Shown: in pieces, positions 26,635 to 34,136 of the stretch
Numbering within the stretch: the first letter of the stretch is position 1
How the letters are laid out: every line of letters begins with the position of its first letter
DNA from: Chitinophaga eiseniae
Lineage (GTDB): Bacteria; Bacteroidota; Bacteroidia; Chitinophagales; Chitinophagaceae
Length of the DNA: 64,000 nucleotides
Direction: 5' to 3'
NCBI RefSeq assembly: GCF_012641265.1
Contig: NZ_JABAHZ010000001.1
Coordinates: forward strand, 620,001-684,000
Notes under the pieces: model-generated
The model's input: only the letters and a program-made list of their open reading frames with translations
The model's database searches: none
Told to the model about the DNA's origin: nothing
Program-made: the position numbers and the translations under genes

Positions 26635-27912
26635 TCAGTTTCCCGAAGTGTTTTTATAATTGTATTGAGCCTGTAGTAATTGAATGCTATGGAGAATGCG
26701 CGCCTGTTTAGCGAGATGCTCCGAATTGAGCTGGGTAATATATTCGTGTACCGTGATCACGCCATTATCGAGCTGGGCCTGCGCGGATTGCAGTACCGCT
26801 GTTCGAAGGGCAATGGCTTTATCGTCTTGTTGCAGGAGGTCGGCGTATTTGCTGATATCCTGGTTTTGTTGTTGCAGCGTGAGCTGTGTATTGAATAAGA
26901 ACGTGGCCTTGCTGACGTCGAGGTTTTGGCGGTTGATGTCCAGCAGCTGCCGGTTATTCTTCAGGGAGTACAGGCTGCCGAGCGACCAGCTGAGACGTAC
27001 GCCGCCTATCCACCAGGGACCGAATTTATTGTCTACAATATTGAGCGTAGGGCGGCCGTAAGCGCCTTGCAGGAAGGCGTTGAGCCGGGGCAGGTAGTTG
27101 GTGGACAATTGTTTTTCCTGTATGTCGAATGCTTTCTTTTGCAAATCGTAGTAAGCCAGTTCCGGGCGGTTAATATTTTCGGGAGAAGCCATAGGCGCGG
27201 GCCAGCTAAGCGTAGAGCTGTCGCCCAGGGGCTGCTGGATAAACACGCCCAGCATATTCATATAGGCTTTCCAGTTAGCTCTGAATTCGGTGTCGGTCAT
27301 GTCGGCATTCACAATTTCGGCTTTCAGTTCATCTACATTGCTCCGGTAGGCGGTGCCATTGGCGAGGGCGGCACTGGCTTTGTCGGCTGCTGTTTGGAGG
27401 TTGGCTTTCTTCAGCCGGTTTTGTTGCAGCTGGGCCTCCATGAGCAGGATGCCAAAATAGAGCTGGGTTACCCGTTCTCTGACCGCGTACAGATTTACCT
27501 CCAGCTGTTGTTGCTGAACGGCCTCATTGGCTTTACTGCTTTCCTTTTGCCATTTGCTGACACCGCCGTCATAAATTTGCTGACTGATTTCCGCTTGTAT
27601 TTTGTATTGGTCTTTGCTGAGTTCAGGCGGATGTACGCCGGGAATAGCCGGAAGTACCTCCGAGAAATCGATGGTTTGCGATTGGTAGCTGGCCTGCCCG
27701 CTTATGGTGAGTTGTGGCAGGTATAACTTACCGGCGTTTTCTATGGAATATCGGCTGCTTCGCCGGATCAGGTCATATTGCCGGATCAGCGGATAGTTTT
27801 GCCGGGCCCTTATAAAACATTCCTCCAGGGTAAGGGTATTGCTTTGGGCTTTCCCACTCACCATAGTGATACCGAATACAAGGCAGCAGCAGAGAGTTTT
27901 AAAGACGTTCAT
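26635..27912 (-). CDS. TolC-family outer-membrane efflux protein
   Basis: A 425-residue exported protein (signal about 1-22, ending GKAQS) made of two OEP repeats (PF02321), rich in long helices with Gln and Asn; LTLEECFIRARQNYPLIRQ is the typical opening. It should form the trimeric outer-membrane duct of the ABC efflux complex. It is the first structural gene of the operon. A 29-bp palindrome lies 16 nt before its ATG and matches the one in front of the TetR gene, so it is probably repressed by that protein. Confidence 0.92.
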   Translation of the reverse strand: MNVFKTLCCCLVFGITMVSGKAQSNTLTLEECFIRARQNYPLIRQYDLIRRSSRYSIENAGKLYLPQLTISGQASYQSQTIDFSEVLPAIPGVHPPELSKDQYKIQAEISQQIYDGGVSKWQKESSKANEAVQQQQLEVNLYAVRERVTQLYFGILLMEAQLQQNRLKKANLQTAADKASAALANGTAYRSNVDELKAEIVNADMTDTEFRANWKAYMNMLGVFIQQPLGDSSTLSWPAPMASPENINRPELAYYDLQKKAFDIQEKQLSTNYLPRLNAFLQGAYGRPTLNIVDNKFGPWWIGGVRLSWSLGSLYSLKNNRQLLDINRQNLDVSKATFLFNTQLTLQQQNQDISKYADLLQQDDKAIALRTAVLQSAQAQLDNGVITVHEYITQLNSEHLAKQARILHSIQLLQAQYNYKNTSGN

Positions 27913-27927
27913 GGTGCTATATCCAGT

Positions 27928-27956
27928 TTGAATAATTGTTTTGAAAAGTTGTTCAA
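27928..27956. promoter_or_regulatory. TetR-type operator in front of the efflux operon
   Basis: A 29-bp inverted repeat: left half TTGAATAATTGTT, centre TTG, right half AAAAGTTGTTCAA. The right half is identical to that of the palindrome at 28626, and the left half differs at three positions. It lies between the TetR stop and the TolC start, 16 nt before the TolC ATG, where a bound repressor would block transcription. Confidence 0.75.
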
Positions 27957-27973
27957 TTTCAGGGCAAAAAATT

Positions 27974-28594
27974 TTATTTAATCATGCCCTTTATCCAGAT
28001 AGGAATCAGCTTTTTCCTTTCTTCCATCAGGATTTTAAACTCCCCGCCTTTCACGATCTTCTGCCTTTCCAGCAGTGGCCTGGCCAGGAAGGGCATTACC
28101 ACAAACCCGATGATATTCATGAGCAGGTGCAGCGGTTGTATGGATAATTTACCCTGTTTTTGTAATGCAGCCAGCTGTTTGAAAAAGTGGGAGTGGAAGA
28201 TGGCGTTTTTCCGCTCGCCTTTTAACAGCTCATCGCTGCCGGAAAAAATTTCGTTGACCATAAATAACGGGAAATCAGGGTTGGCTAACAGCATCGTAAT
28301 ATATTGATCCGCCACTTGCTCTACTTGTTGTTGCAGCGATAACTGCTCATTGTTTAATACGCCGGCCACGGTGTTGAGGAGCTTATCGATTACTTCTGCC
28401 ATTACAAACTGGAACAATTTCTCTTTGCTCCGGAAGTAATAATTGACGAGCGACAGGTTGATATCGGCTTCTGCGGCGATGTCCCTTATTTTGGTGGCAT
28501 GATAACCTTTGCGGGTAAACACCGTCCTGGCAGCGGCCTTGATCCGGTCTTCTGTGGAGGCGTCCATTTTTTCCTTCTTTTCTTTTACGGGCAT
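27974..28594 (-). CDS. TetR/AcrR-family repressor of the efflux operon (CecR-like)
   Basis: A 206-residue regulator. The N-terminal helix-turn-helix (about 15-60) reads FTRKGYHATKIRDIAAEADI followed by NLSLVNYYFRSKEKLF, the usual TetR pattern. The C-terminal ligand domain resembles those of regulators with DUF1956-type ends, but I cannot name the ligand. The start at 28594 (MPVKEKKEKMD) is chosen because the longer frame to 28711 would run through the -7 element and the palindrome. Gene order matches E. coli cecR-ybhGFSR. The twin palindromes argue for autorepression and control of the pump. Confidence 0.9.
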   Translation of the reverse strand: MPVKEKKEKMDASTEDRIKAAARTVFTRKGYHATKIRDIAAEADINLSLVNYYFRSKEKLFQFVMAEVIDKLLNTVAGVLNNEQLSLQQQVEQVADQYITMLLANPDFPLFMVNEIFSGSDELLKGERKNAIFHSHFFKQLAALQKQGKLSIQPLHLLMNIIGFVVMPFLARPLLERQKIVKGGEFKILMEERKKLIPIWIKGMIK

Positions 28595-28612
28595 AATCCG
28601 GTATTTGTTTAC

Positions 28613-28620
28613 CAAAGATA
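28613..28620 (-). promoter_or_regulatory. -7 element of the TetR gene
   Basis: TATCTTTG on the minus strand, an exact TAnnTTTG match, 19 nt before the chosen ATG at 28594. The palindrome at 28626-28654 begins 5 nt upstream, between the expected -33 and -7 positions. Confidence 0.6.
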
Positions 28621-28625
28621 CAAAA

Positions 28626-28654
28626 TTGAACAACTTTTTTGAAAAGTTGTTCAA
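28626..28654. promoter_or_regulatory. TetR-type operator over the regulator's own promoter
   Basis: A perfect 29-bp palindrome: 13-bp halves TTGAACAACTTTT and AAAAGTTGTTCAA around TTG. It overlaps the promoter spacer of the TetR gene and has a near copy at 27928. It is also about 100 nt upstream of the divergent aldo/keto reductase gene, which might share the control. Confidence 0.8.
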
Positions 28655-28756
28655 TTTTTTAAAAGTGAGCCGTAGAGACAAATAAATTGAGCCATCAACG
28701 AAAGTGGCCATCCGCTACAAAAGCGCACCTTTGTATTATTAATCAATAAAATAACG

Positions 28757-29722
28757 ATGATGACAACCATAGCGTTAGGTAACAATGGACCGCTGGTATC
28801 CAAACTTGGATTAGGCTGTATGCGGATGTCCTCCATTTGGGGCGGCGCAACAAATGATGAAAACGAAAGCATTGCCACTATTCAAATGGCCTTAGATAGC
28901 GGTATTAATTTTTTAAATACGGGCGACTTTTATGGCAGCGGTCACAATGAACTATTGGTGGGCAAAGCCATCAAAGGTAGAAGGGACGACGCTTTTATAA
29001 GTGTTAAGTTTGGCGCCATCTTTTATGGGGGCAAATTACTGGGCCTGGACCTGCGTCCGGTAGCCATTAAGAATTTTATCAATTACTCCCTGGTACGTTT
29101 GGGAGTAGACACCATTGATCTTTATCAGCCCTGCCGGCTTGATGGCAGCGTTCCCATAGAAGACCTGATAGGAACGGTGGCTGACCTTATTAAAGAAGGG
29201 AAGGTGCGCTATCTCGGTGTTTCTGAAATAACGTCGGATCAACTGCGCCAGGCGAACAGTATTTACCCGGTATCAGCATTGGAAATAGGTTATTCCCTGG
29301 CAGACCGGCAGATTGAAAGCGACCTGCTTCCCACAGCCAAAGAACTGGGCATAGGTGTGGTAGCGTTTGCCAATACGGCCGAAGGGTTATTGACAGGAGA
29401 AATGAAAGCACCGCTTCCGGCAAATGATTACCACCTTCATTTCTCCCGTTTCCAGGGAGAGAACCTGGTAAAGAACCTCGAAAAGGTAGAAATGTTAAGG
29501 CAAATGGCCAGCGAGAAAGGATATACACCTACACAACTGGCCATCGCCTGGGTAAATGCCCAGGGCGATCATATTATGCCGCTGGTGAGCATGAGCAGGA
29601 GATCGAGGTTGCCGGAGAATATACAGGCGATGGAGATCACATTTACGCCAGAGGAGATGGACCTACTCAGTATCCACTTTTCGCAGGGCGCCATCCTGGG
29701 TGGTACCTACCTGCAGCGGTAA
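28757..29722 (+). CDS. Aldo/keto reductase family protein with altered catalytic residues
   Basis: A 321-residue NADPH-dependent-type barrel protein (PF00248). The fold markers are clear: GLGCMRMS near 18-25, GDFYGSGHNELLVGKA near 56-71, and VRYLGVSEI. Of the catalytic tetrad, Tyr59 and Lys84 are present, but the usual Asp is Asn54 (FLNTGDFYG) and the usual His is Cys126 (YQPCRLD). Loss of the His is, as I recall, common in this subgroup (PARLD); the Asn is less usual. It is divergent from the TetR regulator, 162 nt away. Substrate unknown. Confidence 0.88.
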   Translation: MMTTIALGNNGPLVSKLGLGCMRMSSIWGGATNDENESIATIQMALDSGINFLNTGDFYGSGHNELLVGKAIKGRRDDAFISVKFGAIFYGGKLLGLDLRPVAIKNFINYSLVRLGVDTIDLYQPCRLDGSVPIEDLIGTVADLIKEGKVRYLGVSEITSDQLRQANSIYPVSALEIGYSLADRQIESDLLPTAKELGIGVVAFANTAEGLLTGEMKAPLPANDYHLHFSRFQGENLVKNLEKVEMLRQMASEKGYTPTQLAIAWVNAQGDHIMPLVSMSRRSRLPENIQAMEITFTPEEMDLLSIHFSQGAILGGTYLQR

Positions 29723-29750
29723 TGACTGCTCATAAATCTGCGCTGTTTTA

Positions 29751-29758
29751 TATCTTTA
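29751..29758 (+). promoter_or_regulatory. -7-like element four bases from an ATG (TATCTTTA)
   Basis: TATCTTTA matches TAnnTTTG at all but the last base and ends four nucleotides before the ATG at 29763, the same spacing as at 14586 and 62029. A leaderless transcript is possible. Confidence 0.3.
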
Positions 29759-29762
29759 TGTA

Positions 29763-30569
29763 ATGATAAATCCAGTTGATATCGTTCCGGGAGTCATCTT
29801 TTTCTCTTATCTCTCTGCCGAGAGAAAGGAAAAGGTGGCCTTCCTGGAACATAAAACCCTGGTGATGCAGGTGTCGGGGCGTTTTACATTGGAAACTGCC
29901 CACCAGAGCATTTCTATGGAAGGCGGGGGCATGCTGCTGATTCAAAAAAATCAATTGGGAGAAATTATTAAGACTCCGCTCGAAGGAAAGCCATATCAAA
30001 CCATTGTTATTCGCCTGCAGGAAGACCTGCTCAGGAAGATCGCCCTGGAAGAGCAAATCGAAATAGACGAGAAGTACACTGGCGCTCCCAATATTCATAT
30101 TCCCGGAAACGTGTTTTTAGAAGCCTTCTTTCAATCACTGCTGCCATATGTGCAGCATCCGGGAGAAAAAATAACCCATGCGGTGGGCATGTTAAAAGTG
30201 AAAGAGGCAGTATATCTCCTGCTAAATACCATGCCAGCGCTCAAAGCGTTCTTATTCGATTTTTCGGAGCCTTATAAGATAGACCTGGAGAAATTCATGG
30301 TGAGCAACTTTCACTACAACATCCCCGTGGAGAAGTTTGCCCACCTTACCGGGAGAAGCCTTGCCGGCTTTAAGCGCGACTTTCAGAAAATATTTGGAAT
30401 GCCGCCCCGGCAGTGGTTATTGGAAAAAAGACTGGCAGAAGCCAGGCATCTTATTGAGAAAAAGAATAAAAAGCCATCGGCTATTTATCTCGACCTGGGA
30501 TTTGAAAGCCTCTCTCATTTCTCGCATTCGTTTAAGAAAAAATTTGGGAAGGCGCCAACGGCGGGTTAA
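29763..30569 (+). CDS. AraC-family transcriptional regulator
   Basis: A 268-residue regulator with an N-terminal cupin-like effector domain of AraC_N type (about 10-150, RFTLETAHQSISMEGGGMLLI) and a C-terminal pair of helix-turn-helices (about 170-265). The first carries PVEKFAHLTGRSLAGFKRDFQKIF, read across 185-208; the second contains IYLDLGFESLSHFSHSFKKKFG in the usual AraC form. It lies 40 nt after the aldo/keto reductase gene on the same strand and could regulate it, but this is inference from position. Confidence 0.92.
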   Translation: MINPVDIVPGVIFFSYLSAERKEKVAFLEHKTLVMQVSGRFTLETAHQSISMEGGGMLLIQKNQLGEIIKTPLEGKPYQTIVIRLQEDLLRKIALEEQIEIDEKYTGAPNIHIPGNVFLEAFFQSLLPYVQHPGEKITHAVGMLKVKEAVYLLLNTMPALKAFLFDFSEPYKIDLEKFMVSNFHYNIPVEKFAHLTGRSLAGFKRDFQKIFGMPPRQWLLEKRLAEARHLIEKKNKKPSAIYLDLGFESLSHFSHSFKKKFGKAPTAG

Positions 30570-30570
30570 T

Positions 30571-30759
30571 TTATTCTCCCTCTGACGTGCGGGGCTGTAC
30601 CTCACGATTTAGTATTTTATTATTGGTTCTTTTTGCAGTTGCCCAAAATTGGTTTAATGCAGTATTATCTTCCATCATCTGTTTTAGCCTTTCCGCTGGA
30701 GATTTGGAAAGCCAGATTTTTAGCTGCAGCTTCTTTATGTGAGATGGAGTATCAGTCAT
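30571..30759 (-). CDS. Hypothetical small protein (62 aa)
   Basis: A 62-residue charged helical protein (IKKLQLKIWLSKSPAERLKQ and MMEDNTALNQFWATAKRTN). The composition and lack of rare codons favour a real gene, and small proteins of this look occur in related bacteria, but I cannot name the family. It converges with the AraC gene, with one base between the two stop codons. No membrane segment or signal. Function unknown. Confidence 0.5.
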   Translation of the reverse strand: MTDTPSHIKKLQLKIWLSKSPAERLKQMMEDNTALNQFWATAKRTNNKILNREVQPRTSEGE

Positions 30760-30909
30760 TTTTATAAGATGATTTTTTTATCCCAGAAAAATCGATTGTT
30801 AAAGTAAAGCTAGTAAATGTAAGCCAACCGAAAAATAACCACAATTATTAGATAAAAGATGTGCAAAGAATAGTATAATTTCGATATAAAAATTCTCATA
30901 TTTTATCCC

Positions 30910-31623
30910 ATGCAGCTCCCCGTCATACATGGTTACATCGATCGCCGCATACTGATTAATTTTACGGTAGCGCCACATACCTTAACACCTTTACTGCCGG
31001 CTCCTTTTCGGCCTAAACTATATAAAGACCAGGCAATAGCTGGTATCTGTCTGATAAGACTTGCCCATATTAAGCCCAAAGGATGGCCCGATACCATCGG
31101 TATCAGATCTGAGAATGCCGCGCACCGGATCGCCGTGGAATGGGACGAAGACGGCATCACAAAAGAAGGCGTATACATTCCCCGCAGGGATACCTCTTCC
31201 CGATGGAATGCACTGGCCGGCGGTCGGATATTCCCCGGAAAGCATCACCTGGCGAAGTTCCGGGTAGTCGAAGGGAACGGCCGTTACCAGGTAGGCTTTA
31301 CCAGCGATGATAATACGTACATCTCAATAGATGCCAGTCTCTGTGGGCAATTTCCTGCTAGCTCCACATTTGATACGCTGGAAAATGCATCGGCTTTTTT
31401 TGAAAAAGGCAGCATGGGCTATTCTCCCGGCCGTTCCCAAACACTGGATGGCCTCTGTTTGCAGGCGTATCGATGGGAAGTAAAACCGTTGCAGTTACAA
31501 CAAGTAGCATCCAGCTTTTTCGACAATACAGCCATGTTCCCAAAAGGAACGGTGCATTTCGATAACGCGCTTCTCATGACAGGTATTGAACATGAATGGC
31601 GCTCGCTGAAAACAATAGCCTGA
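30910..31623 (+). CDS. DUF2071 (YqjF-like) family protein
   Basis: A 237-residue soluble protein matching the DUF2071 pattern (PF09844): an opening such as HGYIDRRILINFTVAPHTL, then PLLPAPFRPKLYKDQAIAGI, and the conserved YIPRRDTSSRWNALAGGRIFPG at about 92-113. The family resembles acetoacetate decarboxylase-like beta-barrels; no reaction is established. It stands alone between a small minus-strand gene and the metal-related operon. Assignment to the family is good; role unknown. Confidence 0.82.
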   Translation: MQLPVIHGYIDRRILINFTVAPHTLTPLLPAPFRPKLYKDQAIAGICLIRLAHIKPKGWPDTIGIRSENAAHRIAVEWDEDGITKEGVYIPRRDTSSRWNALAGGRIFPGKHHLAKFRVVEGNGRYQVGFTSDDNTYISIDASLCGQFPASSTFDTLENASAFFEKGSMGYSPGRSQTLDGLCLQAYRWEVKPLQLQQVASSFFDNTAMFPKGTVHFDNALLMTGIEHEWRSLKTIA

Positions 31624-31678
31624 TAATCTAAATATTTGTCCCGTTTATCGCAGGTACATCACTCGCACAAAATGTAAT

Positions 31679-31711
31679 TTTGCGCAGCAATGGATTTTAG
31701 TAATACCTTTG
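31679..31711 (+). promoter_or_regulatory. Promoter of the MbnP/MauG operon
   Basis: TTTG at 31679-31682 and TACCTTTG at 31704-31711, separated by 21 nt, form a textbook Bacteroidota -33/-7 pair. The expected start is about 22 nt before the ATG at 31740. Confidence 0.62.
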
Positions 31712-31739
31712 CGCTGACTTTAACTCATTTACTCGTAGC

Positions 31740-32114
31740 ATGCGGAAACAACTCATAACGGTCTTTTTAATGCTGATCTGGCTTTGCCAGCTCTCCGGCC
31801 GTTATTTTGTGATGCTCGACTTTTACCTTAACCAGGAATATATTGCAAAGAACCTATGCGTTAACCGCAATAAGCCTGCTATGCATTGTAATGGTAAATG
31901 TCATCTCAGTAAAAAGTTAAAGGAAGAAGATAAACGCGACCAGGATAATCCCGAGCGCAAAGATCATCGCAGCGAAATCTTTTACGCGGCCTGGCTGGAA
32001 CCTGCTTCGCTGACAGCCGCTGTAACCGCTAACATCGCTCACTATCCGCATCCCTATTGCATCGGCACACCTATTGACCAGCCCGATACTATATTCCATC
32101 CACCCGCCACATAA
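31740..32114 (+). CDS. Small Cys-rich membrane-anchored or secreted protein
   Basis: A 124-residue protein with an N-terminal hydrophobic helix (about 5-20), then a conserved-looking core: FYLNQEYIAKNLCVNRNKP with Cys40, and MHCNGKCHL with Cys50 and Cys54. H49 and H55 flank these Cys, and a further Cys107 follows in HPHPYC. The C-N-G-K-C-H pattern recalls a metal site, but has one residue too many for a haem CxxCH. Similar small genes precede metal-related operons in Bacteroidota, as I recall. It heads the MbnP/MauG block, 146 nt before MbnP. Confidence 0.7.
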   Translation: MRKQLITVFLMLIWLCQLSGRYFVMLDFYLNQEYIAKNLCVNRNKPAMHCNGKCHLSKKLKEEDKRDQDNPERKDHRSEIFYAAWLEPASLTAAVTANIAHYPHPYCIGTPIDQPDTIFHPPAT

Positions 32115-32260
32115 TTATCCAACTATTATTAATCCTTTAATTTAACTGGTACACCCGTACCAACTTGATTGTTATTGCCTTTATCCTTCGCGTATACGTA
32201 CGGGAAGCGGCATCCTATTGTTTATTCATCACAGCAATCTTATTGCTGCAATAACCTGTT

Positions 32261-33079
32261 ATGCATTCATTTAAACATACTATATACAGCGCCCTCGTGG
32301 TGCTGCTTAGCTTTGCTGCCTGTAAAAAAGACGATGTTAAGCCGGAAACACCCGCGGGAGCCAAAGCCGTTTTGTCGATACAGTTCGATAATATTGCGGG
32401 CGACCGGAACCTGCAACTCAATACCGGCGCCTATACCAATGCTGCCGGCGAAAGCTTCAGCATCTCCCTGTTACAGTATTTTGTCAGCAACATCAAAGTC
32501 ACCAATAACAGTGGACAGGAGTTTACCGTACCTGCCGACAGCAGCTATTTCCTGGTATCTGAAGCCAATGTGGCTTCCCAGTTTGTAAAAGTAAAAGTGC
32601 CGGAAGGCGACTATCAAACCCTATCCTTTGTGCTGGGGGTAGACAGCCTCCGGAGCACCATGGACATCAGTCGCAGAACAGGCGTACTGGATCCTTCCGG
32701 CGGCATGGGCGATGGCATGTACTGGGGCTGGAACAGTGGCTATATCTTCTTTAAAATGGAAGGAGAGTCCGCCGCCGCGCCGGCAGATCCCAGCGGCCAG
32801 CATAAGTTCCGGTATCATATTGGTGGATTTGGCGGCTATAGCGCGCCTACGCTGAATAATATTAAACGGATTACGATAGATCTGCGCGCAGGTGGCATCG
32901 CCAAAGTAAGACAAGGGCGCGAAGCCAATGTGCACCTCATGGCCGATATCCTGAAGGTGTTTAACGGTACCCGGACTATCAGCATCGCTGCCAACCCTAC
33001 GGTGATGTTCAGCGATTTCAGCACCCAGGTCGCCAATAACTATACGCAACTGTTTCATCACGATCATACGGAAAACTAA
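32261..33079 (+). CDS. MbnP-family copper-related lipoprotein
   Basis: A 272-residue exported protein with a probable lipid Cys21 (SFAACKK). The mature domain matches MbnP (PF20243-type): the opening VLSIQFDNIAGDRNLQLNT, the middle SISLLQYFVSNIKVT, and the hallmark MYWGWNSGYIFFK at 153-165 with W155, W157 and Y161. In methanotrophs MbnP binds copper and one Trp is oxidised to kynurenine by its partner MbnH. Here the partner gene follows by 5 nt. Candidate ligands include H181, H186, H225 and the HHDH end (266-269). No methanobactin genes are visible. Confidence 0.85.
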   Translation: MHSFKHTIYSALVVLLSFAACKKDDVKPETPAGAKAVLSIQFDNIAGDRNLQLNTGAYTNAAGESFSISLLQYFVSNIKVTNNSGQEFTVPADSSYFLVSEANVASQFVKVKVPEGDYQTLSFVLGVDSLRSTMDISRRTGVLDPSGGMGDGMYWGWNSGYIFFKMEGESAAAPADPSGQHKFRYHIGGFGGYSAPTLNNIKRITIDLRAGGIAKVRQGREANVHLMADILKVFNGTRTISIAANPTVMFSDFSTQVANNYTQLFHHDHTEN

Positions 33080-33084
33080 CTGGT

Positions 33085-34125
33085 ATGAGTAAGTTGCAAT
33101 GGATGATGATAACCGGCATCGTGTTATTTCTTTTTGCCTGTAGTAAAAGTGAACAGCTGGTGGCCATCTTTCAAGGTTTCCGTCAGCCGGCGGGATTCCC
33201 GGCGCCGGCCTATAAGCTGGCCAATAACCCGGTTACCAAAGAAGGATTTGAGCTGGGCAGGAAACTATTTTATGAGCCGCGGCTCTCCCGGAATAATACC
33301 ATTTCCTGTGGCTTTTGCCATCTCCAGGCGTCTGCGTTTACCCATCACGGGCATGATGTGAGCCACGGGATCGATGATCGCCTGGGCAGCCGCAATTCCC
33401 CGCCTATTATGAACCTGGCCTGGAATACCGCGTTGATGTGGGATGGAGGAGTATTTGACCTGGACCTGCAACCAATAGCTCCCATCACCAACCCGGTGGA
33501 AATGGATGAAACCATGGAAAACGTATTACAAAAGTTACGCAACACGCCTCCTTACCCGGCGCTGTTCCAGCGGGCATTTGGCAGTACAGATATTACCACC
33601 GCCCGCATGATGAAGGCATTGTCGCAGTTTATGGTGATGCTGGTGAGCGACCAGTCCAAATACGATAGTGTTATGCGCAAACAAGGGGTCACTTTTACCG
33701 ATGCCGAGCAACAGGGATACGCCATTTATCGTCGTCATTGCAGCAGCTGTCACCAGGAACCGTTGTTTACAGATCAGTCTTTCCGTAACAACGGCCTGGG
33801 CGCAGGTCCCAATAACGATCGGGGGCGCTACAACGTAACCCTGAACCCGGATGATCAATACAAGTTCAAAGTGCCCAGTTTGCGTAACCTGGCCTATACG
33901 GCCCCTTACATGCACGATGGCCGCTTTTATACGCTGCCGGCGGTGTTGCGCCACTATACCTCCGAAGTACAGGACATGCCCACCCTGGATCCTTTGCTGA
34001 AGCAAGGTGGGCATACCGGGTTTTCACTGACCGCTACGGAGCAGGAACAATTGCTGGCCTTTCTCCAAACCCTGAACGATAAGAAATTTGTGAATGATAC
34101 CCGATTTGCTGAAGAGGCGCCATAA
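33085..34125 (+). CDS. Di-haem cytochrome c peroxidase / MauG-MbnH-like protein
   Basis: A 346-residue periplasmic lipoprotein (LFAC, Cys19) with two haem c sites: C75-G-F-C78-H79 and C219-S-S-C222-H223. The stretch NNTISCGFCHL, then SRNSPPIMNLAWN and LRNLAYTAPYMHDGRF, is typical of the CCP/MauG family. MauG and MbnH use a bis-Fe(IV) state to oxidise Trp in a partner protein; classical CCP reduces peroxide. Y275-M276 lie where the distal ligand (Tyr in MauG, Met in CCP) would be, so sequence alone does not decide. The tight link to MbnP favours the MbnH role. Confidence 0.9.
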   Translation: MSKLQWMMITGIVLFLFACSKSEQLVAIFQGFRQPAGFPAPAYKLANNPVTKEGFELGRKLFYEPRLSRNNTISCGFCHLQASAFTHHGHDVSHGIDDRLGSRNSPPIMNLAWNTALMWDGGVFDLDLQPIAPITNPVEMDETMENVLQKLRNTPPYPALFQRAFGSTDITTARMMKALSQFMVMLVSDQSKYDSVMRKQGVTFTDAEQQGYAIYRRHCSSCHQEPLFTDQSFRNNGLGAGPNNDRGRYNVTLNPDDQYKFKVPSLRNLAYTAPYMHDGRFYTLPAVLRHYTSEVQDMPTLDPLLKQGGHTGFSLTATEQEQLLAFLQTLNDKKFVNDTRFAEEAP

Positions 34126-34136
34126 ATAATGACACC

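Noticed and set aside
26926..27726. 266-codon plus-strand frame opposite the TolC-like gene
   Set aside because: Antisense shadow of a GC-rich gene with strong codon bias; no promoter or motif.
33085..34125. Plain cytochrome c peroxidase for H2O2 defence
   Set aside because: Still possible, but the 5-nt link to an MbnP-like gene favours the MauG/MbnH role, so it is not used as the main call.
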